Of a stretch of DNA of 64,000 bases, positions 1 through 12,160 are shown one piece after another (position 1 is the first letter of the stretch; each line of letters starts with the position of its first letter). The position numbers and the translations under genes are program-made. The stretch is taken from the NCBI GenBank assembly GCA_037954665.1, contig JBBMOL010000022.1, positions 6,510,001 to 6,574,000 on the forward strand. The letters are read 5' to 3'. The DNA comes from Laguncularia racemosa. Lineage: Eukaryota > Streptophyta > Magnoliopsida > Myrtales > Combretaceae. Under the pieces are notes generated by a model. The model made no database searches. It was not told where the DNA came from and was given only the letters and a program-made list of their open reading frames with translations.

Positions 1-410
1 AGATTAACAATACACAATAATTCCTTAAACTTAATGTTTTCTTTTGAATTCAAATTGTTTCCAAATCCTCCACGGCAAGAATAGCAATTCTAAAAATGCA
101 TTCCCAATTCTGAACTATTGCAAGGAAATAACAAGGCAACAATCAACACTACTTCAAATGATGGAATTTCAAATTCAAAGACTTCCCCTTCTTCCACTCA
201 TAACCCAATCATGGTAAGGATGTAAGCTAATTTCAACACTTCATAATACTTCAATTAAATATCAAGCAAGCAATTCAAGGAATAATTCAACATAAGACTT
301 CAAATTTTCTTCACACAATCCAATTTCAGTCTTGAGGGATCAAGAAAACTAAATCCCAATTGTGATTCACAAAATTCCCTTCTTTAAACCTTGCTCTGAT
401 ACCAAAAAGA
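1..410 (-). mobile_element. 5' leader of an LTR retrotransposon running off the left edge
   Basis: Read on the minus strand, this follows directly after an LTR (411-1232). It begins with a tRNA-iMet-type primer-binding site: the complement of 393-404 reads TGGTATCAGAGC. No domain could be recognised in the remaining leader, and the coding part would lie left of the window. The primer site is seen directly. The reading as a leader follows from its position beside the LTR. Confidence 0.7.
393..404 (-). promoter_or_regulatory. primer-binding site (tRNA-iMet type)
   Basis: The minus strand reads TGGTATCAGAGC, the usual plant LTR-retrotransposon primer site complementary to the 3' end of initiator tRNA-Met. 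It lies 6 bases from the LTR end, as expected for a 5' LTR. Confidence 0.8.
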
Positions 411-1232
411 TGATGTGCCCTACAATCCAATTGCAAGAATACCAAGCTAATTGAAGAATCAACCTAACCAAACTCATAAAATGACGTGACACCAACAATC
501 ACGTGAACCCTAAATTGCGTGAATGAAATTGATCTAATGCCAAATTATGATGAGGATCAATTGCAATTGCATAATATGTAAAGGATAACACTAAAATGAA
601 CCGAATTCCACTTACATTGGATTTGAATCAAATCTAAAATTTGGAACCCTAATTCACATGAACAAGAATAAAGTAACACAACCAATTACAACTAGATATG
701 ACGCACTAGATATAATTGAAGCAACTTAAGAAGAATTGATATGACTCACAATACTCCTTAAGCCAACTCGCCAAAATTTCAATTGAAATTGATAAGATTG
801 TATTACATGAAGATGGACTCCCTCACAGTAAGAAGAGGCCGAATTTCTCAAGTTCAAAAAGTCCCTTCTAAAACCTACTTAGCAAGTATTTATACTTGCT
901 CCAATTAGGGTAAAAACAACAAAACCAGATTACATACTAAACCAACAAATGGCCAGTTCTTAAACAACAAAATACAATTACAAATAAGCCCTCAAAATGA
1001 CCAATTCTTCACTTCAATGGAACACGTATGGATCAATTGATGTAAGTCCATGAATGACCCCCAATTGATCCTTATTGAATTTTTATTTGCCAACTTGTAA
1101 AAACCGATAAATTTACCTAGTACAATGTAAAGATAAATTATTATTAGATAAATGAGACAACATGTGGATATTTGGGCTCATGTATCCAATTCGGTTTCCC
1201 CACTATTAGAACCACAAGTTTGATTCCCATCA
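411..1232 (-). mobile_element. 5' LTR (822 bp), minus orientation
   Basis: The ends form a short inverted repeat, TGATG at 411 and CATCA ending at 1232. The primer site abuts the 411 side, so this is the 5' LTR of a minus-strand element. A TATA box (TATAAATA on the minus strand, 887-894) lies inside it, placing the transcription start near 860. The partner LTR is outside the window, so no target-site duplication can be tested. The family is not certain. Confidence 0.7.
887..894 (-). promoter_or_regulatory. LTR TATA box
   Basis: The minus strand reads TATAAATA, centred in a near-perfect palindrome (CAAGTA-TAAA-TACTTG). Its position in the middle of the LTR fits a U3 promoter driving transcription leftwards. 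Confidence 0.55.
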
Positions 1233-1855
1233 GCAATGGAATCCATAACCCAAGCTTTGAAATGGCTAGAATTCACTAACTACTTATGCTATAACTAACA
1301 TTATCAAAGAAACTACAATGAAAATGTAAATCCACATCAAAACTACTCTAAATACAAGGAAAAAATGAGAGAATATGGAGTCTCTAAACCCTAAACAAAA
1401 GCCTTTGCTTGTCTCTTCTCTCTCCGGTGAGGATAGCAAAGATTTTATTTAAAAAGAAACTAACCAAAAGTCGATGAATGTCCACCATTTAGCTAGTAAT
1501 GAAGACAATGAAGAACTGTTTTTGCATCATTTCCAATCTCAAATTCCAGCATTTGAATAGCTCGGACCTAGCACTATCGATTGGTCAACAGTAGAGCTAC
1601 CTCTTGTAAAGCTCATTCCTTTCCTTACTAGCTGGATAAAGTAAGGGCTACTGTCCTAAACCTATAAAATACACAAAATAATTAGTGTTCTTAAAAAAAT
1701 TAACATGTAATTGTGCATGAGCTAATTAAGAAGTGATTGTTTACTTATGCTAATCAACTATATGTGATTTTCATAGTAAATCAAACACATTTCCTTCATT
1801 TTTAACACAAATTATATAAATTAATGGAGAAATAGGTAGGATAAGTGTGTGGTTT
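1233..1855. other. unassigned stretch between two mobile elements
   Basis: No supported gene. It contains a short CT-rich run near 1410-1425 and no long ORF. It probably belongs to the decayed 3' side of the neighbouring Copia remnant, but no LTR or polypurine tract could be recognised. Confidence 0.4.
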
Positions 1856-1859
1856 TACA

Positions 1860-2230
1860 CACTTATTAGTACCATCTAAATTTCTTCTAAATCGCCATTT
1901 AAAAATGCAATTTTGACATCCATTTGGTGAATAAAAAGCTCATGAATGGAAGCTAATGCAATCAAAACTCTAATAGAAGAAATTCTGGTCACATGAGGCA
2001 AGTGTCAAAATAATCAATATTTTTTTTTATTAAAACCTTTTGCAACCAACCTAGCTTTATATGTTTCGATCAATTCATCAAGATTGCATTTTCTTTTAAA
2101 AATTCATTTGCATCTAATAGGTTTAACTCCAAGAGGTAAATCAACTAAAATCCAAGTTTTATTTTATCTAATAGAATTAATTTTTGATTTCAATTGCTTC
2201 TTTCCATTGTAAGGAATCTGAAGAACAAAA
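1860..2230 (-). pseudogene. Copia reverse transcriptase, N-terminal fragment
   Basis: Conceptual minus-strand translation in broken frames gives the Copia RT entry region: a W-K-E-A-I type start, a segment resembling D-L-P-x-G-x-K-P-I, a K-A-R-L-V-A-K-G-like stretch and an H-Q-M-D-V-K-T-A-F-L-like stretch. In-frame stops are frequent. The fragment ends before the YVDD motif. The family is clear from motif order, but the copy is non-functional. Confidence 0.7.
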
Positions 2231-2265
2231 AGCATTAGAATAGTTAAAGAATCATTATAAACAAG

Positions 2266-2457
2266 CTAAGTATATAAATAATTTTGAAATGAAATTTCTT
2301 TTCTTTGTCTTTTACTCCTTCTCAACTCTTCAAAAGAATTTTCTAAAACATTTTCAATCGATATATGAGAAATAACATCAAATTCAAATGCAAAAATATT
2401 TTTAAAAAAATTAGCATTTTTTGTCTCAATATTACAATCAAGTATATCACTTTTCAA
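2266..2457 (-). pseudogene. Copia Pol linker between integrase and RT
   Basis: A 63-codon open stretch with a basic motif, RRSKRQRKE, near its C-terminus. This is the usual signature of the low-complexity linker between integrase and RT in plant Copia Pol (compare R-R-S-x-R-x-R-K). It lies between the integrase piece (2470-2727) and the RT piece (1860-2230), in the expected order. Confidence 0.7.
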
Positions 2458-2469
2458 AACAAGAAATCT

Positions 2470-2727
2470 CTATGCAGCACTATGTTCAACATAACTAATG
2501 AACATGCAATCAGATGCTTTTGAACCAAATTTGGGCAACATAATCTTAGCAAGACAACCCCACACTTTTAAATCTTTTGGGTTAAGACTATAACCCTTCC
2601 ACAAATCATAAGTTGTTTTACCAATGTTCTTATATGGTGTTATATTTTGCAAGTGATATGTAGACAAAATGGCTTCACCATAAAGATTATTAGAAGCAAA
2701 AGAACAAACGAGCAAAGCATTCATCAT
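2470..2727 (-). pseudogene. Copia integrase C-terminal fragment
   Basis: An 85-codon open piece. Recognisable Copia integrase motifs are LYGEAILSTYHLQN (compare L-W-G-E-A-x-x-x-A-x-Y-L-x-N), KTTYDLWKG (compare T-P-Y-E-L-W-x-G), LKVWGCLAKIMLP and DCMFISY (compare C-x-F-I-G-Y). In an active element this domain joins cDNA to host DNA. Here it is an isolated fragment with stops on both sides, although this piece itself is well preserved. Confidence 0.9.
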
Positions 2728-3074
2728 TTCTTTTAAAGTTTTATTTTTCCTTTTTGCTACACCATTTAATTCAAGTGAATATTGAGTACTTTCATGAATT
2801 ATTCATTCTTTTCTAGAAAAATCATTAAAAAGAGTATACTCACCAACTTAATCTGATCTAATTAATCTAATCCTTTTATTTAATTGATTTTATAGTTTAA
2901 CTTTATATAAAAGAAACATATCAAAAGCTTCTTCTTTCTTTTTAAGCAAATATATTTTACAATATCTAGAAAAATCATCAATAAAAGTCATATAATATTC
3001 CTTACCACCTTTAATCATAGTTAGTTTAAAGTTATCTAATTCAACATGAATTAAATTTAATAACTTAGTTTCTC

Positions 3075-3245
3075 TTTAAATAGGATGACAAGTTTTTTTA
3101 GTTAATTTAGTTTCAACACATATTTGGCAGTTACCAAGACATGCATCACTAATATTAGAAATAAGACCAATAGATTGCATTTTACTTATATAACTTGCAC
3201 TTACATGTCCTAATCTAGCAAGCCATAAATCAATAGAATCAATCA
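3075..3245 (-). pseudogene. Copia GAG-pre-integrase zinc domain fragment
   Basis: Minus-strand translation gives DLWLARLGHVSASYISKMQ, followed by a C-x2-C pair (NCQICVETK). This is the H-x-R-L-G-H-x-S and C-x2-C arrangement of the GAG-pre-integrase domain. It sits between gag and integrase as in intact Copia elements. Confidence 0.85.
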
Positions 3246-3329
3246 ACTAAATAGAAGAAGATGCATTTTCATTAATAACATTGTAAACACTAAGTACAAA
3301 TAATCTTGATTATATTAACCTTTACCCAC

Positions 3330-4195
3330 AAACATATTAAATTGCATGGTGACTTAGCTTTTCACAAACAAAACAATTTTCTTTTTTCTTGAAGGTGTTA
3401 GAGTTAGTAACCTTGGATTTGTAATTGGAATTATGAGATTGAGTTTTATTATCATGGCTTTTGTTGTGAGCCATATCTTAGATCATATTTGTTTTTGCAA
3501 TTATCTCCTTTGTCTTCACAACTTGCAAATCCTTATGGTTGATGTTTTCAATTGCGATTTGAGTGATCAAATTTTAAAGTGAAAGTTTTATGTGCTTATG
3601 CTTCAATTGGTTCTAGTAGTCACTCCAAGAATTGGGTAACTTTCAATAAGTAAACCTGCAACAAACTCTTTTAGCAAGGAAATATTTTCTACCTTGAAGT
3701 CCTCAATCAGCTTGTGATATCAATTAATCCACACCTTGATTTCCTCCTCATTAGTCATTCCCCACCTATAGAAATTTCTAATCACAAATTTATATGTATA
3801 AATATCTTTTGTAGTATGTTTTGTAACCATTGAGTTTTATATTTCTTTAGCTTCTTTATAGGACTAGTAAACATCAAACAATTCAATAGATAGTATACTA
3901 ATGATTATGTGTCTACACACTTTGTTAGCATGAGTCCAAGTATTTGAATTGGGTTCAATTTTATGTTCTATTAAAACACAAGAAATATAATGATTATCAA
4001 GAATTGGAAAAAAAAAAATCTTTCTTGCTACCTTTTGATATTCTGACTATTAAAGACTTAAGTCTTTGATATATAGGGAAATGGCTTTACAAATGGGACA
4101 GCAATAGATATAGAAAGATTGATGTTGGTAGGAGCAGTATTAAGAATACTATCAATTGTAGTGGTGTTGGAAGCATTCTTTGGATCCATAAATCC
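3330..4195 (-). pseudogene. Copia gag remnant
   Basis: A minus-strand start ATGGATCC-type codon near 4190 opens a Gag-like N-terminus (MDPKNASN). Near 3700-3800 are fragments resembling the UBN2/gag polypeptide of Copia elements (for example YKFVIRNFYRWGMTNEEE). Near 3340-3420 is a degenerate zinc knuckle, C-F-V-C-x4-H-H. Many stops and frameshifts are present. Confidence 0.6.
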
Positions 4196-6219
4196 TTAAG
4201 ATTGTTAGAAAAATAAGAACAAAATTGCTAAGAAAAAATTTGAGCCATAACTATGTGGACTATCCTTAAGAATTTATTTAGTAACCCCCATGTTAGGTCT
4301 TCTAAATAAATAAGAAAAAATTAGTAGAAAATGAATAAATATGTAAAGATATCTAGCTAAAAAAGAATACGTTAATGCCTTTAAATGTAATAAATATGTA
4401 AAGATGTACTAACAAAAAGAATACAACTAAGCATTTAATTTTGACCAAAATTCAATTTAAAATTTATTGTCATTTACAAGATAAAAAATATTTATAAAAT
4501 GTTGTAAAAGGCTTTTGAAATAGTTATATACAACAATTCGGAGCCGATTTGATGGGGTTTCCTTAGAGGAACCTTTAAAAAGTTTACTATTAAAGAACTC
4601 TTATAAGGGATAAAGATAGTCCACCTAAGAAACCATGCCTTGTAGTGGACCAATTCTTCTTCTTCTTCTTTTGTGTGTGTGTGTGTTTTGAACATTAAAA
4701 TGGTACCCTTTTGGTAAGGAAAAAGAACGTTAGAGCTAATAGTAGAAGTTTTAAGAATAAACTAAAGAGGTGAATCAAACTTTGCTGCGCCCTAAGCTTT
4801 CTTAGTTTGAGCTTTCTTAGTTTGCTAAAGCTCGCTTAAGTCCAGTACTCAAGCCTAACATTTCTTTTAGTTTTGGCAAGGCTTGGAAAACCATAAATGG
4901 TCAGCTTGTTTATTACTTTTGTTAAAAAAAATGAAAATGAAAATGTGAAATTCATTACTTGAATTTTACATACGTTTCAATTCTATACATGAATTGGCAG
5001 TGTTAAATATTATATCCAATTGATTATTGATTTGTTAAATTATATATCAAAATTTAAATTCACTAAATCTTATACCCAATCGAACTTTACATGTCAAATT
5101 TGCTACTTTCTTTATCTTTAAAAAGCTGATTAGGCATAATACTCATTGGTCAAAAAGTAAAATGGCCAAAGGTAAGGTATCAAAATTAATATATAAATTT
5201 TTTATTGAGTATGACATTTAGTTACTTCAATTTTCATTTGTAAAGCTGAAAAAATTTACATAAAGTTCATGTAGTCATTTTCTTTGGCCCTAAGAAATAA
5301 TTTCTAATCATTCAAACTATCAATTGTTGTTATTAAAGAAACAATTTATCTACACATGTCTATCATCCATTACTATATAAAGAAGTTAATAAATTGGTTT
5401 AAGATGATAAAGTTTCATTAAACTAGTAAATATATTTTAGTTACTAAAATTTAAATTGTTTATTTATTTGTTTTCAACCTTGCCTTCTCGATCTATTAAA
5501 AAATACCATGAATATAGTCTACATCAATTGATTTTTATTTTTATTTTTTATTTTTTTTACATTAGAGTCTTCTCAACAAATTGTATCAAAGACTTTATGT
5601 TGATCAGATATATAATATTTAGTAGCTTAGTAGATATTTGTATTTATGTCTCTTAACTTAGGTTAACCGCCATAGGATATTTCTCCTTCACGATGCTTGG
5701 CTCAAAAGATTGCTTTAGCTTGAATACTCCAATAAAGTTTGCCATCAAGATGGAAATAAATGTCTAAATCCACCAATTCATTAGACCTACCTATCGAACG
5801 TGGGCACATAACCATTGATGACCTCTAACTCCCACTAATAGTTGTCAAACACTATATTTATATATATAGCTTTTATATGTCAATTATCTTATCTATTTAA
5901 GAGACTTTTCTTTACGTAAAATTGTAATCCTTTAAGAATCACAACCTTTGTATGACTTAATATAGAATAACAAAACTCTTAACATCTATAATGTTGTATT
6001 TTGCAAAACTATGGGTATAACTCTTTCTAAATGACTTGTCAATTTATATAAATTGTGAAGGCCATAAATTAATCATATAAAACCATCATATATAATATCT
6101 ATTTACATAATTAAATAACTATATGCAAGTGTCGAGTTTAATTTTTGATCATTTTCCTCAATTTTAATATATACTAAATCCTACCAATTTAATATAGATT
6201 ACTCAACTAAACTAAGAAA
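4196..6219. other. AT-rich stretch without a recognised gene
   Basis: No gene is supported. It holds a compound microsatellite (4655-4686) and a direct 15-bp duplication near 4793-4824 (agctttcttagtttg twice). Part of the 5' LTR of the adjacent Copia remnant could be here, but no primer site or terminal repeat was found. Confidence 0.45.
4655..4686. repeat. compound microsatellite (TTC)n-(TG)n
   Basis: A run of TTC units is followed directly by TG units, seen in the sequence. The ORF reading through it on the minus strand is a by-product of the repeat. Confidence 0.9.
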
Positions 6220-8700
6220 AATTAATTTTTAAAAGGAGTTGCCACCAACCTAAATTAGAAAATAAAGTTAAGGTTAATTGGGCGAATTAACCTTAACTAA
6301 CTACTAGTCTGTGAATTTTTCTAAAAATTATTTCAGAAAAATATTTAACCAGAAATGCTGGATTTGGAGGCTAACTTATTAAAACCTGAACAGTTACCAT
6401 ACAAAATTTTCAAGAATATTCACTAAAGGACCTTTATATTCTTGTTTGTATTTTTCATATATCCGCTACTATATATCATACTATGCTATTTATTATCATT
6501 ATTTTTATGTTTTTATAAGATTATGAGTTTATACTTAAAAAAAATCTAAAGTTTGAAGTTTATTATACTAATCTTTCTAAAGCTTTTATTATGTTTATGT
6601 TAATATCATGAAGTTTTATTTATTTATTTAATATTTCAAAAAAATTATTTTTTAAATTTTTATTTTTTTTAAGTTTCTATCATATTTGATTTTTCTAAAG
6701 TTTTTATTTTATTATATTTTCTTTTTTAAAGACTTTTATTTGATTAATTTTTTAAAATATTTACTTTTTGCCATTAGGCAATGGTATACACCACGACAAC
6801 CCAACGGGTACTCCGAATTTATTATTTTCAATTTTTAAACTATAGATAAGCTAAAAAAATCTAATAATAAATAAAATAAAAAAGAAATTAAAACTGAATA
6901 AAAAAATCAAATAAAAAAATAACATCACCAACCGGATTACTAGAATGGACATAGGTTAGGTTACGTGCGAGTACAAGTTCTACGAATGCTGGTCGGATCA
7001 AGTCAAACCAAGTCGCATCAAGTTGCGAATTAGGTCACGAGCATAGCAGTTGGGGGTCTTTGTTCAGGGCACTCCAATCACTGTTGAGGATGGCAGAGGG
7101 GTGGTTCCTTAGGTTTTCGAGGGCATATATTCCAAATCTAGGACCGTTTTCACTTGAAGGATTGCCTAAGGTGGTATTTCGAGGAGTAGCCGAGAGTGGT
7201 GATTGTGAATGTCTATGATTAGCGATTTTTTGGTGTTGTCAAACTAAGGAGGTAGCGTTCCTAAATCTAAGGGTTGTTAGGGGTTGATTAATACCTAAAT
7301 AGGGGTGTGTAGTGGTGTGTGTGTGGTGTTTCATGTGTTGGAGGTGGCAATCGGCGACAAGAAAATGGGTCTCAAATGGGGCTTTAGGAAGTGCAACTTA
7401 TAGTTGTTATTTTTGGTGATTTTTCCAACCTCCTCCAATTTCTAAGGATCCTATAGTATTTATAGGTGCCATGGATAAGCTCAGTACACCTTGGATAGAC
7501 TTGAATCACATTTTAGCGTAAAGCTTCATTTTTCCTCCAATTCATTTTTAGTTAAAGATTGATGTTAATCTTTGTTTCCAATGTGATGTTTATCAATTTA
7601 TTAGTTAAATAATGATGAATTTGTCTCAAAAATCGAGCTTGAAGCAATCAGATTCACCTTCATCCCTTCCTTGACGTTTTTGACTAAAGGTTGAAGACGA
7701 TCATGTCTGAGGCACATGAATTTTTTCAACCATCATGTGCAGCCATGTGGCAACCCAAAGAAAAAAAAATGAAAATGGCATAAAGTGCCTCCCTACAAAT
7801 TTAAACTTGTGACCTTACTCTCCCTTACACATAACCAAGCGCCTACACGGAGTTGAGTCGACCCTTTTCTCGATTTATTATTGCAATCAATTTGTATTTC
7901 AACCAATTTCCTTGATTGATTTTTGTTATTTTGCGATTCTCGAGTTTAATTTAGAGACCTATATCTCCTCACCTTTGTTGAAAATATTCATATTCATATT
8001 TTTTTTATTTATTATTAATATTATTATTTATATTTTTTAAAAAAATTATTTTTTTTATTTTCCAATTAATTAAAACTATTGTTTTTATTTTTTCTTATTA
8101 TTAGTATTCTTTTATTATTATTATTATTATTTTATCTCGTAAACTAGGATTTTTATTATTATTATTATTTATTATTTATTTTTAAAAAAAATCTATATGG
8201 GAGTAAAAATGAAATGTCTATAGCTGCCTCTCTTTATAGTGAAGTTTGAATAGAACTTTACTATAAAAAGAAAAAAAGATGATTTTTACCCTTAGTCTTT
8301 TTTTATGCATGTCTAGATATGGCTAGACTTAGGCCATTTTGAAAATTAGGATGGAATGCCATTGTGTACCTATCAAGTTGTAACGGTGTATACCACCCAT
8401 CTAACACCGATTAGGTGATACCACTCCAAGCTTTGATGTAACCACCAATTATAAAGTCCGAAGACCTTTAGAACTTACCTTCATTCACGTGCATGGGCAT
8501 TTTATTTATTTCTTTATCTATTCTTATTTTATGTTCTATTTGGTTTGTTTCCCTGTAAATGAAAAGTAATGTGGCACTGCAAGTGTAAAGTTGTAACCCT
8601 ATTAATGTTAAAAAATCATAGTCTTTGTAATCTTTTTTCCTTGTATTTATTTTTCTTCAATTTTGTAAAATTTTGGTTTTTCTTGTTTTCTTATTGTAAT
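6220..8700 (+). mobile_element. probable 5' LTR and leader of the Tat/Ogre-like element
   Basis: No partner LTR is in the window, so limits are approximate. The stretch near 6229-6310 (GGAGTTGCCACC, then 'actagtctgtgaatt') and the one near 8220-8275 (a block around 'gtttgaatagaactttactat') resemble phrases I associate with long LTRs of plant Tat/Ogre Gypsy elements. A TATA-like AGTATTTATAGG occurs near 7453. It directly precedes the coding start at 8711. The long (ATT)n runs near 8100-8180 are low-complexity. Assignment rests on position and recollection of the family. Confidence 0.4.
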
Positions 8701-8710
8701 CTGTAGCAAA

Positions 8711-10093
8711 ATGGAGAACCAAACCAAAAATCAGTTAGGATATGTCAACAAGATCCACATAAACCAGTATGCTATCCTATAGAAACTTTAGGTAGATGGT
8801 TTGACACGTTCAATCAAGAACATTAGGATTGTATCATGTAAAAGATCGATCTAGTAATTTCTCTAATGAAGGTGCAACTCAAGTGGGATTTGATCAAAGC
8901 TTCGGCCCATTTCTGGGATTCTAGGTTATGATCATTCGATTTCAGGCCTTAAAAATTGGCACCTACCTTAGAGGACTATACCCAATTGCTTAGGGCCCTT
9001 ACCATGGAAAAATGGAATAGTGACCCCAAACTTGGAAGCCAAACCGGTGAACGTATTCTACCTCTGTTAGGAATTAGGAAAAGTGAAATTGTTGAAGCAT
9101 TGACTGAATGTAAAGATAAATGTATCCGATTTTCCACATTAGGTAGTTGGTATGCACATTCATCAGCATATCTCGATAGGTAGGACATTTTTTGCAGAGG
9201 GTATGATGACCAGAAAAGGAACTACATCAATGCATTCATACTAGTGGCATTTGTAACCATTTTGTTCCCACAAAGACGATCTAATGTCCATTTTATGGTA
9301 GTTGAATTAGTCTCTCAATTTCTAATAGGTAAGTCCTACATCTTGGCAATATTAGCATAATAGATCCAGGCCCTAAATTTCATGAAGCAATAAGGTCATG
9401 ACATGTTCAAGGGAAGGCTCACCTTGTTAATAATATGGTTTGTCAGCCACATTAAGGCATTTAGAGCAGATTTGATGAGGGGGGTCCTTAGCTCCACAAG
9501 TAGACATAGTGGATAACTTTGCTACTCGGGTTAAGTTACCTAATCACACATTAACTCAACAATGGTGCAAGCTACTCAAGATGATTGAGTTAAGAGATAT
9601 CGCATGGATGGCTAGGTGGAAACATTGTAGAAAAGCCATACCAGATGTGAGGAGTACCTACATGTGCCTCTAATTGGTATTATGGGTTGTATGGGTTACT
9701 TCCCAACTTAAGTTGTAAGACAGTTAAGCCCCCTACAAGACATTACCTACTTAGGGTCATTGGAACGAGTAACCCTCAACTATCAAGATGCTAACGTACT
9801 ACTGGCAACCAAGGTCGCCTACCTCAATAATATCAAGGAGTTATGGGAGAATAGGGAAGTGAAGAAAATAGTAGACTTAGGTGAGTTAGACGGAAGGATT
9901 GGGGCCTATAGGGCTACTCAAGAATTCATCTGCAATTTTATGAAGAACACTGGTCAAGCACAATATGAGTCTCCTAATGTGTTCAAGCATGAGTCAAAAT
10001 TGCATAATCCGACACCAGAAGAAGAGGGATATAAAGCCACCATACGAGCAAAGGTAGAGGTCCTATATCAAAAATGGAAGAAGGCTATAGATT
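8711..10093 (+). pseudogene. DUF7745-like N-terminal protein of a Gypsy element
   Basis: The start chosen is the ATG at 8711 (product begins MENQTKNQLGYVNKI). Further pieces in interrupted frames are APTLEDYTQLLRAL (8958 onward), PLLGIRKSEIVEALTECK, and a 111-residue open stretch at 9760-10095 with YQDANVLLATKVAYLNNIKELW. This resembles a plant-specific domain (a mobile-domain-like family annotated as DUF7745) commonly found upstream of gag in Tat-type Gypsy elements. Its function is unknown. At least three disruptions are present, so it is not expressed as one protein here. Confidence 0.6.
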
Positions 10094-10965
10094 AGTGGAA
10101 AATGAAGTATGAGTAGTCCCAATGGGTTATCCAGTACTTAAAAGACCAATTGAAAGAAAAGGATGAGAAAATCTAGCAACTGATGGAAGAAGTAGAAGCG
10201 ATTTAACCAAGCTAGTATAGGAGAAAAAGCATAGTATAGTTAGGTTTTATATAAAAATATAAGAAAAAAGGGGTTTACTAATTTACTTTCCCTTAATTTC
10301 AGATAGAACTTTATGTTTTTTTGGTCATGTAATTATTTGAACATTAATAAGATATTGCAGTTTTATGAGTCAAATTATGTGCCACATTACTATTCAATTG
10401 TAATTTATCACAGTATTTATCCATTATTGCCATGTAAGTATTTATATACATCCTTATGTGAAATAAAAAATAAAGGAATAAACAAAAAAATAATTATAAT
10501 AATTAAAAAAAAAACTAAAGGAAAAGGAAAAGAAAATTCATAGATTCAAATAAATCTAATGGATTTGGATCATGTTACAGATCTCAAAGATAGCTCCTAA
10601 ATAGGTAAGCCTTCTCAGAAGCCCGATTATCACTTGCTTAAGAGCTAAAATGGCTTAAAACACTGGTAACGTCAACCTTGATAAGAGAATTATGGCTCTC
10701 AAATAGATTATACTATGACTAACTGAGCAAATGCAAACCCTAACATACACCATCAACCAAATCCATGCTGATAAAGTAGTCCAAGCAGATCAGAATGACC
10801 CTCAATAAGTTGTTGATTCAAACTTTAGGGATCAGTCTGGAAATGATAGTGGTGAAAGTTTAAGGAGTAGGTTTGAGGAAAAACAGTGGGGTACGGAAAA
10901 GAAGTTACTCCAAGAGTCCCCTGAGAAGATAAGGGTTTTTTAGGAACCGATGGATTTGAGTGGAC
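10094..10965 (+). other. linker before gag (polar, coiled-coil-like), decayed
   Basis: Broken-frame translation is rich in K, E and Q (for example DQLKEKDEKIxQLMEE near 10150). A second block near 10650-10960 resembles the Q/N-rich linker that precedes Gag in related elements. AT-rich low-complexity sequence lies at 10450-10530. No separate gene is supported. Confidence 0.4.
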
Positions 10966-12160
10966 TGATCCACTTTAATATATATGTTTATAAAAGCAAA
11001 TTATACCAGCAAGTGTACTAAGTCAAATCAAGTAATATTTCAGTAAGTAAAGTGTCGATTCACAATGATTAATTAATTACTAGACCCAAATCAGATTCTA
11101 TTATTATTTAGGCAATATAATTGAGAAAATTAACTAATTAATTATTAATAAATCTAATTAACATAGATTAGCTCTAAGAACAAGAGAAGAATTGTTGTAA
11201 AAATATATCAATTGAGAGTGAGAAATAGAATCCACCCTAAATTCACAAATTAGATTGCCATCATATTATAATAACTCTTATTTATGTGAAAATTCATATG
11301 AATTTGTGAGATTCTTTAATCTTTTCTCAAGTTTTAAAAGCTCAAAACCCCAAAATCAATTTATTAACTCCTGCTAGACAAATTAACAAAAGATTCTATT
11401 ATTCATCTATAAATCTTCCAATTCTATAGTTGACTAATATCTTAACTTAATTTCTCCTAATTCCTTAGTAAGAATTTAAGTAGGAATATTGCATTAATCT
11501 CCAAGACAATTTCTAATTAGATAAAAATAATATTGCTTCTACAATTTTTATTCAATTCTGATTAAGATATCCTAATGAACCCTAATTTCCCTTCCAAGTC
11601 CTTAAAATTCCTATAAACCTAATTCAAGGAAGAAATAAAGATTTATAGTATAGGATTTATAATATGGATTTTCCACAAACCTAATAATCTTATAAGATAG
11701 CTACAATCTTCATCTTAGTAATTCTAGGGTTTCATTAGCTTCCTATAAAGAAAATTTAGAATATCATGGAATTAAAAACACAATCACAAATCAAAGAAGT
11801 CATTGTAATAGAATTCATAATTGGGATTGAAATAAAAGTATTGAATTGCATGAAAATTAAGAACATAGAAATTACTTAAGGCCGGCGACTTTTCTTCTCA
11901 AGGTAGACCTTAATTATGTTGTTGAAAGCTAATCTTTAAAATCGATGGTGTAAAGTAATGAGTGGCTTGTCTCCTTTGTTCAACATTCCTTCAAGTGCTT
12001 AAAACTCCTCTAAATTACTCATGTTTGCACTTTAAGCTCTAAAAGACCTGAAATAGCACAATAAACATAATTAAGTACCATTTCCTTAGAATTTCCACAA
12101 TATCAATAAGAATTTAACATGATTTGCACAATAAAACATGAGTAGAATATGTCCTTATCA
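10966..12160 (-). mobile_element. solo LTR (1195 bp), Gypsy, minus orientation
   Basis: Minus-strand ends are TGATAAGGACAT... and ...GGATCA, giving TGAT/ATCA inverted ends. The plus-start side carries the degenerate block 'ccagcaagtgtactaagtc...aagtaat', typical of the U5 end of Athila/Gypsy LTRs. Flanking 5-mers are TGGAC (10961-10965) and CAGAC (12161-12165), an aged duplication at best. The gag of the host element resumes immediately after it, so it is an insertion. No internal domain remains. Confidence 0.75.

Larger units (their letters stand above)
1856..4195 (-). mobile_element. Ty1/Copia remnant (gag, pre-integrase, integrase, start of RT)
   Basis: Minus-strand pieces appear in canonical Copia order: gag with a degenerate zinc knuckle, GAG-pre-integrase, integrase C-terminal part, basic linker, then the first part of reverse transcriptase. 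The RT match stops near 1860, before the catalytic YVDD box, so the 3' half is missing. Frames are interrupted throughout. LTRs of this copy were not found on either side. It is a dead copy. Confidence 0.85.

Noticed and set aside
5456..5656. 66-codon plus-strand ORF rich in Phe, Ile and Tyr as a membrane peptide
   Set aside because: The composition follows from T-rich DNA. No start context or homologue is recognisable.
8976..9188. Minus-strand ORF opposite the DUF7745-like region
   Set aside because: Shadow of the plus-strand reading, with no recognisable motif.
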